Assembly: GCF_001824475.1 (NCBI RefSeq)
Contig: NZ_MHXN01000045.1
Span: 62,001 to 126,000 of the forward strand
Direction: 5' to 3'
DNA length: 64,000 nt
Source: Phenylobacterium sp. RIFCSPHIGHO2_01_FULL_69_31
GTDB taxonomy: Bacteria; Pseudomonadota; Alphaproteobacteria; Caulobacterales; Caulobacteraceae
The position numbers and the translations under genes were made by a program. Shown here piece after piece: positions 33,770 to 41,212 of this stretch. The notes below the pieces were generated by a model, which had not been told where the DNA came from, ran no database searches, and was given only the letters and a program-made list of their open reading frames with translations. Positions within the stretch are counted from its first letter, which is position 1. Every line of letters starts with the position of its first letter.

Positions 33770-34507
33770 CTAGATATCGCCGCCGACGTTGTCGGGCGTC
33801 CCCGGCGCACGCGCCAGATGGATGCCGCATTCCGTCTTGTCCATCCCCTTCCAGCGGCCGGCGCGGACATCCTCGCCCTCCTCCGCCGGCTGGGTGCAGG
33901 GCCAGCAGCCGATCGAGGGGAAGCCCTGGGCCACCAGCGGATGGGCCGGCAGGCCATGCTCGGCCGCATAGGCGTCGAGGTCGGACTTGCCCCAATTGGC
34001 CAGCGGGTTGAACTTGAGCTTGCCCTCGGACTGCTCGACCACGGGCAGGTGCAGACGGTCGCCGCCGTGGAAGCGCTTGCGGCCGGTGATCCAGGCGTCG
34101 AACTCGCCCAGGGCCTTGTCCAGCGGCAGGACCTTGCGGATGTGGCAGCAGGCGTCGGTGTCGGACTGCCACAGCTTGGCCTGGGGATCCGAGGTCGCCA
34201 GGTCCTGGTACTGGGGCCGCAGGTCGCGCACGTTGGTGAGACCCAGGCGCGCGGCGAGCTGCTGGCGGTAGTCCAGCGTCTGGCCAAACAACATGCCGGT
34301 ATCCAGGAACAGCACCGCGACGTCGGGCTTCACCTTGGCGGCGATGTCCAGGAGCACGGCCGACTCGGCGCCGAACGACGACACCAGGGCCAGCTTGTCG
34401 CCGAAACTCTCGACGGCGGCTTCGAGGATGGTGCGCGGGTGCGCATGGCGCAGCTCGGCGTCGAGGCGCAGAGCCACGGGGTTACGATCGAGCGCGTCAA
34501 AGGCCAT
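33770..34507 (-). CDS. cysH: Adenylyl-sulfate (APS) reductase, iron-sulfur type
   Basis: A 245-residue assimilatory reductase that makes sulfite from APS (or PAPS). The PP-loop-like nucleotide site is LALVSSFGAESAVLLD (40-54). The CC pair (120-121, DACCHIRK) and CWPC near residue 205 are the four Cys of a [4Fe-4S] cluster, which marks the APS-using class, and ECGIH near the C-terminus has the catalytic Cys. Starts are GTG 34510 or ATG 34507; GGAGG lies eight bases before the ATG. Directly follows the DUF934 gene. Confidence 0.95.
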   Translation of the reverse strand: MAFDALDRNPVALRLDAELRHAHPRTILEAAVESFGDKLALVSSFGAESAVLLDIAAKVKPDVAVLFLDTGMLFGQTLDYRQQLAARLGLTNVRDLRPQYQDLATSDPQAKLWQSDTDACCHIRKVLPLDKALGEFDAWITGRKRFHGGDRLHLPVVEQSEGKLKFNPLANWGKSDLDAYAAEHGLPAHPLVAQGFPSIGCWPCTQPAEEGEDVRAGRWKGMDKTECGIHLARAPGTPDNVGGDI

Positions 34508-34510
34508 CAC

Positions 34511-35011
34511 TCAGCCCTCCCGTTCCGCGAAGGCCGGCGCACGGCCGTCGGCGGACCTCTGGTAGACGTGGCGATACCGGTGGGCCGCGGCCTGCCACTC
34601 GTTGGAGCTGGCGTCGTCGGCGGGCTCGAAGGCGTCGAAGCCCACCCGGACCATGAAAGCGGCCTGCTCGCGCAGCACGTCGCCCACCGCCCGGACCTCG
34701 CCCTTGAAGTGGAACCGTTCGCGCAGCAGCCGGGCGTTCGTGTAGGCCCGCCCGTCGCGGTACTTGGGGAATTCGAGCGCCACCACCGACAACTGGGGCA
34801 GGTCGTAAGCCAGGGCCTCGACCTCCTCCTCCGCCTTCAGGCGCACGCCGACGCGGCGGCCCTCGGACAGAAGCCCCTCGCCCTCAGCCTGGAAGCGGCC
34901 GAGGGAGACGATCACGTCGCCGCTCGCCATGTCCTGGTCGTCCGCGACGTGGGTGAACGGATCTTCGGCGGCCTTGGCGACGCCGTCCTTCAGTTCAATG
35001 AGCGTCGGCAT
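34511..35011 (-). CDS. DUF934 protein of the sulfite reductase operon
   Basis: A 166-residue DUF934 protein, a family almost always found between sulfite reductase and APS reductase genes and presumed to help sulfite reduction or sirohaem enzyme function. Typical motifs: LPQLSVVALEFPKYRDGRAYTNARLLRERFHFKGEVRAVGDVLREQAAFMVRVGFDAFEP. The ATG at 35011 sits inside the end of cysI, a 17-base overlap, so translation is coupled. Confidence 0.9.
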   Translation of the reverse strand: MPTLIELKDGVAKAAEDPFTHVADDQDMASGDVIVSLGRFQAEGEGLLSEGRRVGVRLKAEEEVEALAYDLPQLSVVALEFPKYRDGRAYTNARLLRERFHFKGEVRAVGDVLREQAAFMVRVGFDAFEPADDASSNEWQAAAHRYRHVYQRSADGRAPAFAEREG

Positions 35012-36650
35012 AGACGGCCTCCTTGAAGGGGGTGACGCCGGTGCGGCGGAAGGTGTCGAGGAAGCGCTCGCCGTCGTGCCGCTCGCGCAGGTAGACGTCG
35101 ACCAGGGTGTCCACGGCGTCGGCGACCTTGTCGTAGGGCAGCGCCGGGCCGAGCATGGAGCCCACTGAGGCGTCCTCGGCGCCCGACCCGCCCAGGGTGA
35201 GCTGGTAGAACTCCTCGCCCTTCTTATCGACGCCCAGGATGCCGATGTGGCCCACGTGGTGGTGGCCACAGGCGTTGATGCAGCCGCTGATCTTGATCTT
35301 CAGCTCGCCGATCTTCTCGGCGCGGTCCTGGTCGCGGAACTTCTCCGCGATGTGCTGGGCGATCGGGATCGCCCGGGCGTTGGCTAGGGCGCAATAGTCC
35401 AGCCCCGGGCAGGCGATGATGTCGCTGACCAGGTTGATGTTCGGCGTGGCGATGCCGGCCTCCGCCAGCGCGGCCCAGACCGCCGGAACGTCGTCCAGCT
35501 TGACGTGCGGCAGCACCAGGTTCTGTTCGTGCGTCACGCGGATGTCGCCGAGGCCGTACTGCTCGGCCAGGTCGGCCACGACTTCCATCTGTTCGGAGGT
35601 GGCGTCGCCGGGCGTGTCGCCGATGCCCTTCAGGCTGATCTCGACGATGCCGTAGCCGGGCCTCTTGTGCGGCTTGACGTTGTTGCGGACGAAGCGGGCG
35701 AAGGCCGGCTTCGCCGCCTTGGCCGCTTCGAACGCCTCCGACTGCGCCGGCAGGGTCTCGAAGTTGGTCTGGGCGAAGGCGCCGCGGATGCGGGCAAGCT
35801 CGGTGTCCGGCAGGTCCGCGCCCTCGCCGATCTTGGCCCATTCGGCCTCCACCTGGCGGGCGAACTCGTCCTTGCCCAGGGCTGCGACCAGGATCTTGAT
35901 CCGGGCCTTGTAGATGTTGTCCCGGCGGCCGTGGCGATTGTACACGCGCAGGATCGCTTCCAGGTACGAGAGCAGCCGATTGACCGGCAGGAACTCGCGG
36001 ATGGTCGGGCCGACGTAAGGGGTGCGCCCCATGCCGCCGCCGACGATCACCTCGAAGCCCAGCGCCCCGTCGCGGGCGCGCTTCAGCACCAGGCCGATGT
36101 CATGCACGCGGGCCGCAGTCCGATCCTTCGGCGCAGCGGTGATGGCGATCTTGAACTTGCGGGGCAGGAACGAGAATTCCGGGTGGAACGTAGACCACTG
36201 GCGGATCGCCTCGGCCCACACCCGCGGATCGTCCACCTCCTCCGCCGTGGCCCCGGCATAAGGGTCGGTGGTGGTGTTCCGGATGCAGTTCCCGGAGGTC
36301 TGGATCGCGTGCATGTCGACGCTGGCCAGGTGATCCAGGATGTCCGGCGTGTCGGCCAGCTTGATCCAGTGGAACTGCAGGTTCGTGCGGGTGGTGAAGT
36401 GGCCGTAGCCCTTGTCGTAGGTGCGGCCGATCCAGGCCAGCTTGCGCAGCTGGGTCGGGTTCAGCGAGCCGTACGGGATGGCGACCCGTAGCATGTAGGC
36501 ATGAAGCTGCAGATAGAGGCCGTTCATCAGCCGCAGCGGCTTGAACTGGTCCTCGGTCAGCTCGCCGGCGAGGCGGCGGGCGACCTGGCCGCGGAACTCG
36601 GCCGAGCGGTCGGCGAGCATCGCCTTGTCGATAGTGTCGTACTGGTACAT
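34995..36650 (-). CDS. cysI: Sulfite reductase haemoprotein (nitrite/sulfite reductase family)
   Basis: A 551-residue sirohaem/[4Fe-4S] enzyme that reduces sulfite to sulfide with six electrons. Ferrodoxin-like halves are at about 40-110 and 330-400 (HFTTRTNLQFHWI, RVTHEQNLVLP), the sirohaem domains with QTSGNCIRNTTTDP, and the cluster cysteines are in CPGLDYC (about 430) and CINACGHHH (about 470). The RTNLQ and TSGN segments are the family signatures. A partner fpr in the operon suggests ferredoxin as donor rather than a CysJ flavoprotein. Confidence 0.95.
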   Translation of the reverse strand: MYQYDTIDKAMLADRSAEFRGQVARRLAGELTEDQFKPLRLMNGLYLQLHAYMLRVAIPYGSLNPTQLRKLAWIGRTYDKGYGHFTTRTNLQFHWIKLADTPDILDHLASVDMHAIQTSGNCIRNTTTDPYAGATAEEVDDPRVWAEAIRQWSTFHPEFSFLPRKFKIAITAAPKDRTAARVHDIGLVLKRARDGALGFEVIVGGGMGRTPYVGPTIREFLPVNRLLSYLEAILRVYNRHGRRDNIYKARIKILVAALGKDEFARQVEAEWAKIGEGADLPDTELARIRGAFAQTNFETLPAQSEAFEAAKAAKPAFARFVRNNVKPHKRPGYGIVEISLKGIGDTPGDATSEQMEVVADLAEQYGLGDIRVTHEQNLVLPHVKLDDVPAVWAALAEAGIATPNINLVSDIIACPGLDYCALANARAIPIAQHIAEKFRDQDRAEKIGELKIKISGCINACGHHHVGHIGILGVDKKGEEFYQLTLGGSGAEDASVGSMLGPALPYDKVADAVDTLVDVYLRERHDGERFLDTFRRTGVTPFKEAVYADAH

Positions 36651-36654
36651 CGCG

Positions 36655-37017
36655 CTACTTCCGCTTGATCAGGTTGACGCGGCCGGTGGAGCGGGCCGCG
36701 CCGTGGGCGTGCTGCAGCGCCGCGATCACCGCCCCGCCCTCGGCCTGCTTGCCGTGGTGGAGGTGGTTCGAGGGCCCGAGCGCGCGGATGCGCTCGCGGT
36801 AGCTCAGCGGGGCCCAGAGCCCTTCGGATTCCACCAGGTCGATCAGGTAGGCGTCGACTACGACCTTTGGCTGGTTCTTGGCCGTCGCCTCGGCCGCGAT
36901 GGCCGCCGGGTCGTCGTCGGCCCAGAGCTGCGCGTCGGCGAAGCGCTCGACCCACTGGCCGGCGTTCCAGAACACGACCTCGCCGTCGAGCAGGCGGTTG
37001 GCGGTCAGAGCTTTCAT
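36655..37017 (-). CDS. DUF2849 protein
   Basis: A 120-residue protein of the DUF2849 family, found between siroheme synthase and sulfite reductase genes in alphaproteobacteria. It has two short conserved parts: TANRLLDGEVVFWNAGQWVERFADAQLW and VVDAYLIDLVESEGLWAPLSYRERIRALGPSNHLHHGKQ. Role unknown, by context in sulfite reduction or sirohaem delivery. ATG overlaps the cobA stop (ATGA); four bases separate it from cysI. Confidence 0.88.
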   Translation of the reverse strand: MKALTANRLLDGEVVFWNAGQWVERFADAQLWADDDPAAIAAEATAKNQPKVVVDAYLIDLVESEGLWAPLSYRERIRALGPSNHLHHGKQAEGGAVIAALQHAHGAARSTGRVNLIKRK

Positions 37018-37853
37018 GCCCGGGCCTCGCGGATAAGCGTTTCGACTTCCGTTCGCCCCTCGCCTTCGCGGGCCAGGGCCATGGCCTCGCCCACGATCAG
37101 CAGGGCCGGACCATTCAGGTTCGCCGCCGCCTCGGCGAGGCCGGCCAGCGTGGTGGTTAAGCGGCGCTCGGCGGCGCGGCTGGCGTTCTCGACGATCAGG
37201 GCCGGCGTCGAACCGGCCCGGCCGGCGGCCATCAGGCGCGCAGCGATCGGAGCGGCCATCGACAGGCCCATGTAGATCACCACCGTCTGATTGGCCTTGG
37301 CCAGGCTCTCCCAGTCCAGGTCGGGCTCGCCGCCCTTGGCCGCATGGCCGGTGACGAACGTCACAGCCTGGGCCGAGCCCCGGTGGGTCAGGGGCGCGCC
37401 GGCACTGGCGCTCGCCGCCAGGGCCGCGGTGACGCCGGGCACGATATCGCAGTCGACGCCCGCCTCGCGGCAGGCTTCCAGTTCCTCGCCGCCGCGGCCG
37501 AAGATGAAGGGATCGCCGCCCTTGAGCCGGACGACGTTCAGGCCGTCGAGCGCGAAGGCCACGAGCATCCGGTTGATCTCGTCTTGGCTGTAGGAGTGCC
37601 GCGACTTGCGCTTTGCCACCGAAATCCGGCGCGCCGACGCCGGCGCCAGGTCCAGGATCTCGTCCGACACCAGGCCGTCGTGGACCACGACTTCGGCGGC
37701 CTGCAGGGCCTTCAGGGCCTTGATGGTCAGCAGTTCCGGATCGCCGGGTCCCGCGCCGACCAACCACACCCGGCCCGGGCCGCGCGAAGGGGCGCCGCCG
37801 CCCAGCACCACGAGGCGATCGTTCCGCCTGCCTTTGCCGCTGCTGACACCCAT
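37014..37853 (-). CDS. cobA: Uroporphyrinogen-III C-methyltransferase
   Basis: A 279-residue SAM-dependent methyltransferase that makes precorrin-2 for sirohaem. Signatures: VWLVGAGPGDPELLTIKALKAL, VVRLKGGDPFIFGRGGEE, VPGVTAALAASASAGAPLTHR, YMGL. It corresponds to the C-terminal half of CysG; the dehydrogenase/ferrochelatase half is absent and must be elsewhere. First gene of the cobA-DUF2849-cysI-DUF934-cysH-fpr operon. The ATG at 37853 is used; the frame is open upstream across the promoter region but without similarity. Confidence 0.95.
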   Translation of the reverse strand: MGVSSGKGRRNDRLVVLGGGAPSRGPGRVWLVGAGPGDPELLTIKALKALQAAEVVVHDGLVSDEILDLAPASARRISVAKRKSRHSYSQDEINRMLVAFALDGLNVVRLKGGDPFIFGRGGEELEACREAGVDCDIVPGVTAALAASASAGAPLTHRGSAQAVTFVTGHAAKGGEPDLDWESLAKANQTVVIYMGLSMAAPIAARLMAAGRAGSTPALIVENASRAAERRLTTTLAGLAEAAANLNGPALLIVGEAMALAREGEGRTEVETLIREARA

Positions 37854-37891
37854 GTTTAGCTTCTCTATCGACACACCGGCCCCGAAATCAG

Positions 37892-37919
37892 GACGGGGCG
37901 GACTGGCGCCCGCCCCGTC
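37892..37919 (-). promoter_or_regulatory. Perfect 10-bp hairpin in the sulfate operon leader
   Basis: GACGGGGCGG (37892-37901) and CCGCCCCGTC (37910-37919) with an 8-nt loop, 39 bases before the cobA ATG and within the 177-base divergent region with the LysR gene. No T-run follows on the minus strand. It could be part of the mRNA leader or a protein-binding dyad. Confidence 0.4.
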
Positions 37920-38030
37920 TGTCGCCCGCCAGTGAAAAGGGCCGATACACCGGCGGACGCTTGCAAATAGGGGCGGAGAAGCCCAAGTCGCAACCCGAGG
38001 ACTTCTGCCCGGGGTGTCAGGAATTCTAGG

Positions 38031-38987
38031 ATGGATCGAAACCAGCAGCGCCGCCGCCTGCCGCCGCTCAACGCCCTTCGGGCGTTCGAGGCGGCCGCGC
38101 GCCACCTGAACTTCAGCCGGGCCGCGGACGAGCTGTCGGTGACGCCCGGCGCCGTCAGCCAGCAGATCCAGAACCTGGAAGACTATGTCGGCGCGGCCCT
38201 CTTCAAGCGCACCCCGAAGGGCCTCCTGCTGACCGACGCGGCCCAGACCGCCCTGCCCGCCCTGCGCGAGGCGTTCGACCGCCTGGCCGAGGCCGCCAGC
38301 CTGCTGACCGCCGCCGTGGACGGACGGCGCCTGACCATCACCGCCCCGCCCTCCTTCGCCGCCAAGTGGCTCGCCCCGCGCCTGGGCGCCTTCGAGCGTG
38401 CCCATCCGCAGGTCGACGTGTGGCTCAACGCCGGCATGGACCTCGTCGACCTCAACGCGGGCGAGGTCGACCTGGCGCTCCGCTACGGCGCCGGCCGCTA
38501 TCCGGGCCTGGAGGTGAAGCGGCTGGTCAGCGAGGCGGTGATCCCGGTGATCAGCCCGGAGCTCATCAAGGAGCATCCGCTGGAGACGCCCGAGGACCTA
38601 GCCAATCATACCCTGCTGCACGACGGTTCGCCCGAGATCGATGACAGCTGTCCCGACTGGCCCATGTGGCTGGCGGCCCGCGGGCTGCGCGGCATCGACG
38701 GGCACCGCGGCCCGCGGTTCAACCAGTCCAGCCTGGTGATCGAGGCGGCCGCCAACGGCCGCGGCGTGGCCCTGGCCAAGCGCACCCTGGCCCAGGCCGA
38801 CCTGGATGCAGGACGCCTGGTGGCCCCGCTGCAGATGGCGCAGGCCGTCGACTTCGCCTATTACCTCGTCCATCCCAAAGCCAAGGGACGGCTGCCGCAG
38901 GTGAAGGCCTTCATCGGCTGGATCGAGGCGGAGGCGCAGGCGCACGAAGAGGCGCTGCGGGCCATCGACAATGGCGCGGGCATTTAG
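38031..38987 (+). CDS. LysR-family transcriptional regulator, GcvA type
   Basis: A 318-residue LysR regulator. The N-terminal winged helix (about 10-70) has LPPLNALRAFEAAARHLNFSRAADELSVTPGAVSQQIQNLEDYVGAALFKR, the GcvA-like form; residues about 95-305 are the periplasmic-binding-like effector domain (LTITAPPSFAAKWLAPRLGAF). Divergent from the sulfate operon, so control of that operon is plausible but unproven: the classical sulfur regulators CysB/Cbl are of a different LysR branch. Confidence 0.93.
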   Translation: MDRNQQRRRLPPLNALRAFEAAARHLNFSRAADELSVTPGAVSQQIQNLEDYVGAALFKRTPKGLLLTDAAQTALPALREAFDRLAEAASLLTAAVDGRRLTITAPPSFAAKWLAPRLGAFERAHPQVDVWLNAGMDLVDLNAGEVDLALRYGAGRYPGLEVKRLVSEAVIPVISPELIKEHPLETPEDLANHTLLHDGSPEIDDSCPDWPMWLAARGLRGIDGHRGPRFNQSSLVIEAAANGRGVALAKRTLAQADLDAGRLVAPLQMAQAVDFAYYLVHPKAKGRLPQVKAFIGWIEAEAQAHEEALRAIDNGAGI

Positions 38988-39642
38988 GGATTTGAGGTTG
39001 GCAGGAGGTCTCGTGGCGGCGTTTCTGGCCGCGACCTCGCTCGCGCCCGGCGGCGCGGCGGCGGAAGGCTCGCAAGCGGACTACATCCAGCGCCTGCGCC
39101 TGCAGGCCCAGCTCCAGACGCTGAACGCGGACCTGCTGAGCCAGGACAGCGCCACGGCCGTGCTGCAGGACCTCTGCAATCGCCGCGATCCCGAGGCGCC
39201 GAAGATCCTCGCCCGGCAGGTGGAGGTTCCGGACAACCTGCCCGCCGCCAACGCCGCCCGCCGCCAGCTGGGCGCGGCCGCCAACGAGCCGGTCCGCCAT
39301 CGCCGAGTCGAGTTGACCTGCGGCGACGTCGTCCTGTCGCGCGCCGACAACTGGTACCTGCCCAGCCGTCTGACGGCCCAGATGAACATCGACCTGGAAT
39401 CGACCCAGCGGCCCTTCGGCGTGGTCGTGCGGCCGCTGGCGTTCCAGCGTCGGACTCTCTCAGCGCGACTGCTCTTCAACCCCCTGCCGCGCGGCTGGGA
39501 GGCGGCGGACCCCGCGGGGTTCGACGCGCCAGTGGCCATCCCCGCCAATGTGTTGCAGCACCGCGCCTATCTTCAGACGCCGGACGGCCGTCCGTTCGCC
39601 CTGCTGATCGAGACCTATTCGGACCGGGTGCTGGTCCCCTAG
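38971..39642 (+). CDS. Exported protein resembling chorismate lyase
   Basis: A 223-residue protein with a signal peptide (about 1-31, ending AAAE). After a helical QADYIQRLRLQAQLQTLNADLLSQDSATAVLQDLC region, the C-terminal part reads RRVELTCGDVVLSRADNWYLPSRLTAQMNIDLESTQRPFGVVVRPLAFQRRTLSARLLF. The pattern of Arg-Leu-T, then L-T..PFG, resembles UbiC/UTRA-fold proteins (chorismate lyase). With an export signal it cannot act on cytosolic chorismate, so it may be a binding relative. It overlaps the LysR gene by 17 bases and shares a CTAG stop with the next, convergent gene. Confidence 0.5.
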   Translation: MARAFRDLRLAGGLVAAFLAATSLAPGGAAAEGSQADYIQRLRLQAQLQTLNADLLSQDSATAVLQDLCNRRDPEAPKILARQVEVPDNLPAANAARRQLGAAANEPVRHRRVELTCGDVVLSRADNWYLPSRLTAQMNIDLESTQRPFGVVVRPLAFQRRTLSARLLFNPLPRGWEAADPAGFDAPVAIPANVLQHRAYLQTPDGRPFALLIETYSDRVLVP

Positions 39643-39929
39643 AGCCGGTGCCAGCGCAGCGGCTTGCCGTGGCGCGCGAGCACGCCCTTGGCCTCCAGAT
39701 CCAGTTGCACGGCCTTGACCCACCAGCCCGCGGTCTGGCCGCCGGGAAACAGGTCGTCCGGCAGATGCGGTTTCACTGCGGCGGTCATCTCGGCCTGCGA
39801 CAGTCCGGGCTCGGTGGCCGGCAGGACCGCCATCAGCGCCGCGCGCATCGCCTCATACTTCGCCCGGTTCACCGGGCTCGTGCGTCCGGGGTGATTGACG
39901 TTCTCCACCAGGATGGTGTCGTCACGCAT
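39639..39929 (-). CDS. Small conserved hypothetical protein
   Basis: A 96-residue soluble protein with the pattern ILVENVNHPGRTSPVNRAKYEAMRAALMAVLP, then LSQAEMTAAVKPHLPDDLFPGGQTAGWWVKAVQLDLEAKGVLAR and a final RWHRL. It reads as a compact winged-helix-like fold and I think it belongs to a small family of unknown function spread in proteobacteria; I cannot name it. Convergent with the previous gene, sharing CTAG. Confidence 0.75.
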   Translation of the reverse strand: MRDDTILVENVNHPGRTSPVNRAKYEAMRAALMAVLPATEPGLSQAEMTAAVKPHLPDDLFPGGQTAGWWVKAVQLDLEAKGVLARHGKPLRWHRL

Positions 39930-39989
39930 GAACCGTCCTCCGCCTTTCGCCTGGATGGAAGACGAACGAGCGGAGCCGATTCCGACCGT

Positions 39990-40310
39990 TCAGCCGCCCC
40001 CGATGCGGGTAAGATAGCCCTCGATCTCGGCCAGCGTATCGGCCAGCGCGCGCTTCAGTTCGGGCGCCATGGAGGCGTCGCCCCGCTCGGCGCGGTCGGC
40101 CACCTCGCCCAGCGCCACCGCGCCGATCCCGCGCGCCGCCCCCTTGATCGTGTGCGCCAGGTCCCGCCAGTCGGCGGCCGCGGGAGCCTCGAGCCGGGCC
40201 TGCCAGCCTTCGGCCTGGCCCTGGAACAGGCCCAGCACCTCGGTGACGATCTGCATGTCGCCGGCCATGAAGCTTTCGAGATACTCGAAGTCGACCGCCC
40301 CGCCGTCCAT
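39990..40310 (-). CDS. Single-domain histidine phosphotransfer (Hpt) protein
   Basis: A 106-residue Hpt domain. The phospho-accepting His is His53 in LAHTIKGAARGIGA (H-x-x-K-G). A preceding helix MAGDMQIVTEVLGLFQGQAEGWQARL and a following GEVADRAERGDAS complete the bundle. It relays phosphate between a hybrid kinase and a response regulator; no kinase gene is adjacent, as with lone Hpt proteins of Caulobacter phosphorelays. The ATG at 40310 has GAGGAG upstream; the longer frame runs through tRNA-Lys and is not coding. Confidence 0.88.
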   Translation of the reverse strand: MDGGAVDFEYLESFMAGDMQIVTEVLGLFQGQAEGWQARLEAPAAADWRDLAHTIKGAARGIGAVALGEVADRAERGDASMAPELKRALADTLAEIEGYLTRIGGG

Positions 40311-40447
40311 CGCCTGAAACTCCTCGCCCGCGCGCCGCTGGTAGCGGGACGGGCGGCTTCCTTCAACCGTGGACCGGAGTTGCGCGCACGGTGGCGCACC
40401 CGCGGACGCAAGCGCCTCGAGACAGTCACCATCATTCCGGGAGGAAG

Positions 40448-40523
<76 letters not shown>

Positions 40524-40566
40524 GCCGTGCCCCGAACACCCCAGGGGGGCCGGCGGCGAGGGCGCG

Positions 40567-40594
40567 GAAAATACGCAAAATCGCGCCGTTGGCA
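40567..40594 (-). promoter_or_regulatory. Predicted sigma-70 promoter of tRNA-Lys
   Basis: Minus strand TTGCCA (40594-40589), 16-base spacer, TATTTT (40572-40567), placing a start about 35-40 bases before the tRNA 5' end. It stands out in an otherwise GC-rich stretch. Confidence 0.5.
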
Positions 40595-40761
40595 AGGCGC
40601 GTCTTCGCCGCCTCGAAAAGAACGCTCCCCCCGGTCGCACCTCCGCCGTGGCGCCGGCCGCGTTAGCCGCGCAAAAGCTCCCGCATAGGGCGCATGCCCT
40701 TGACCCCATTCGCGCGAGGCGGGATCACTCCCGCAGCGTCGGGGGGTGCTAGGAGCGGTTC

Positions 40762-41208
40762 ATGCGCAAGACGATCCTGGGCTTCATGCTCGCCGCCGGC
40801 CTCGCCGGCGTGGCCCAAGCTGCCGACTACGTCGTCGTCAAGTCGACCGATCCCGCGGTCAGGCCGGGCCTGGAGCTCAGCGCTGGCCAGCGGCTGGCCC
40901 TGGGCGAGGGTCAGGTCGCGACTCTGATGTCGGCCAGCGGCTCGGTCGCCACCCTCCGCGGCGGCCCGGGCGGCGCCGTGGCGCCCCGCGCGGGCGGCCA
41001 GGGCGACGCGGCCCGGCTGGCGGCGCTGAAGGTGCTGGTCGAGCCGGCGCCGACGGGCCGCACGTTCGGAGCCCGGCGCTCGGGCGTCTGCCCCGACCCG
41101 TCGACCCTCACCACCCTGGACGAGATCCTGTCGGTGCAGTCCGGCGGCTGCGCGACCCAGGCCAAGGTGGCGCTGGACGCCTACGTCGCGCAGCAGAGCA
41201 ATCCCTGA
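40762..41208 (+). CDS. Exported small protein of unknown function
   Basis: A 148-residue protein with a signal peptide (1-20, MRKTILGFMLAAGLAGVAQA). The mature chain has a beta-like YVVVKSTDPAVRPGLELSAGQRLALGEGQVATLMSASGSVATLRGG, reminiscent of FecR-type surface beta-modules, and a C-terminal part with two Cys (CPDPST, GGCATQAK) likely forming a disulfide. No named family. It is convergent with the caspase-like gene, four bases apart, and the two may be functionally linked exported proteins. Confidence 0.7.
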   Translation: MRKTILGFMLAAGLAGVAQAADYVVVKSTDPAVRPGLELSAGQRLALGEGQVATLMSASGSVATLRGGPGGAVAPRAGGQGDAARLAALKVLVEPAPTGRTFGARRSGVCPDPSTLTTLDEILSVQSGGCATQAKVALDAYVAQQSNP

Positions 41209-41212
41209 GCCG

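Noticed and set aside
37861-37960. Repeated ACACCGGC words upstream of cobA as regulator sites
   Set aside because: Two short GC-rich words with different flanks are expected by chance here.
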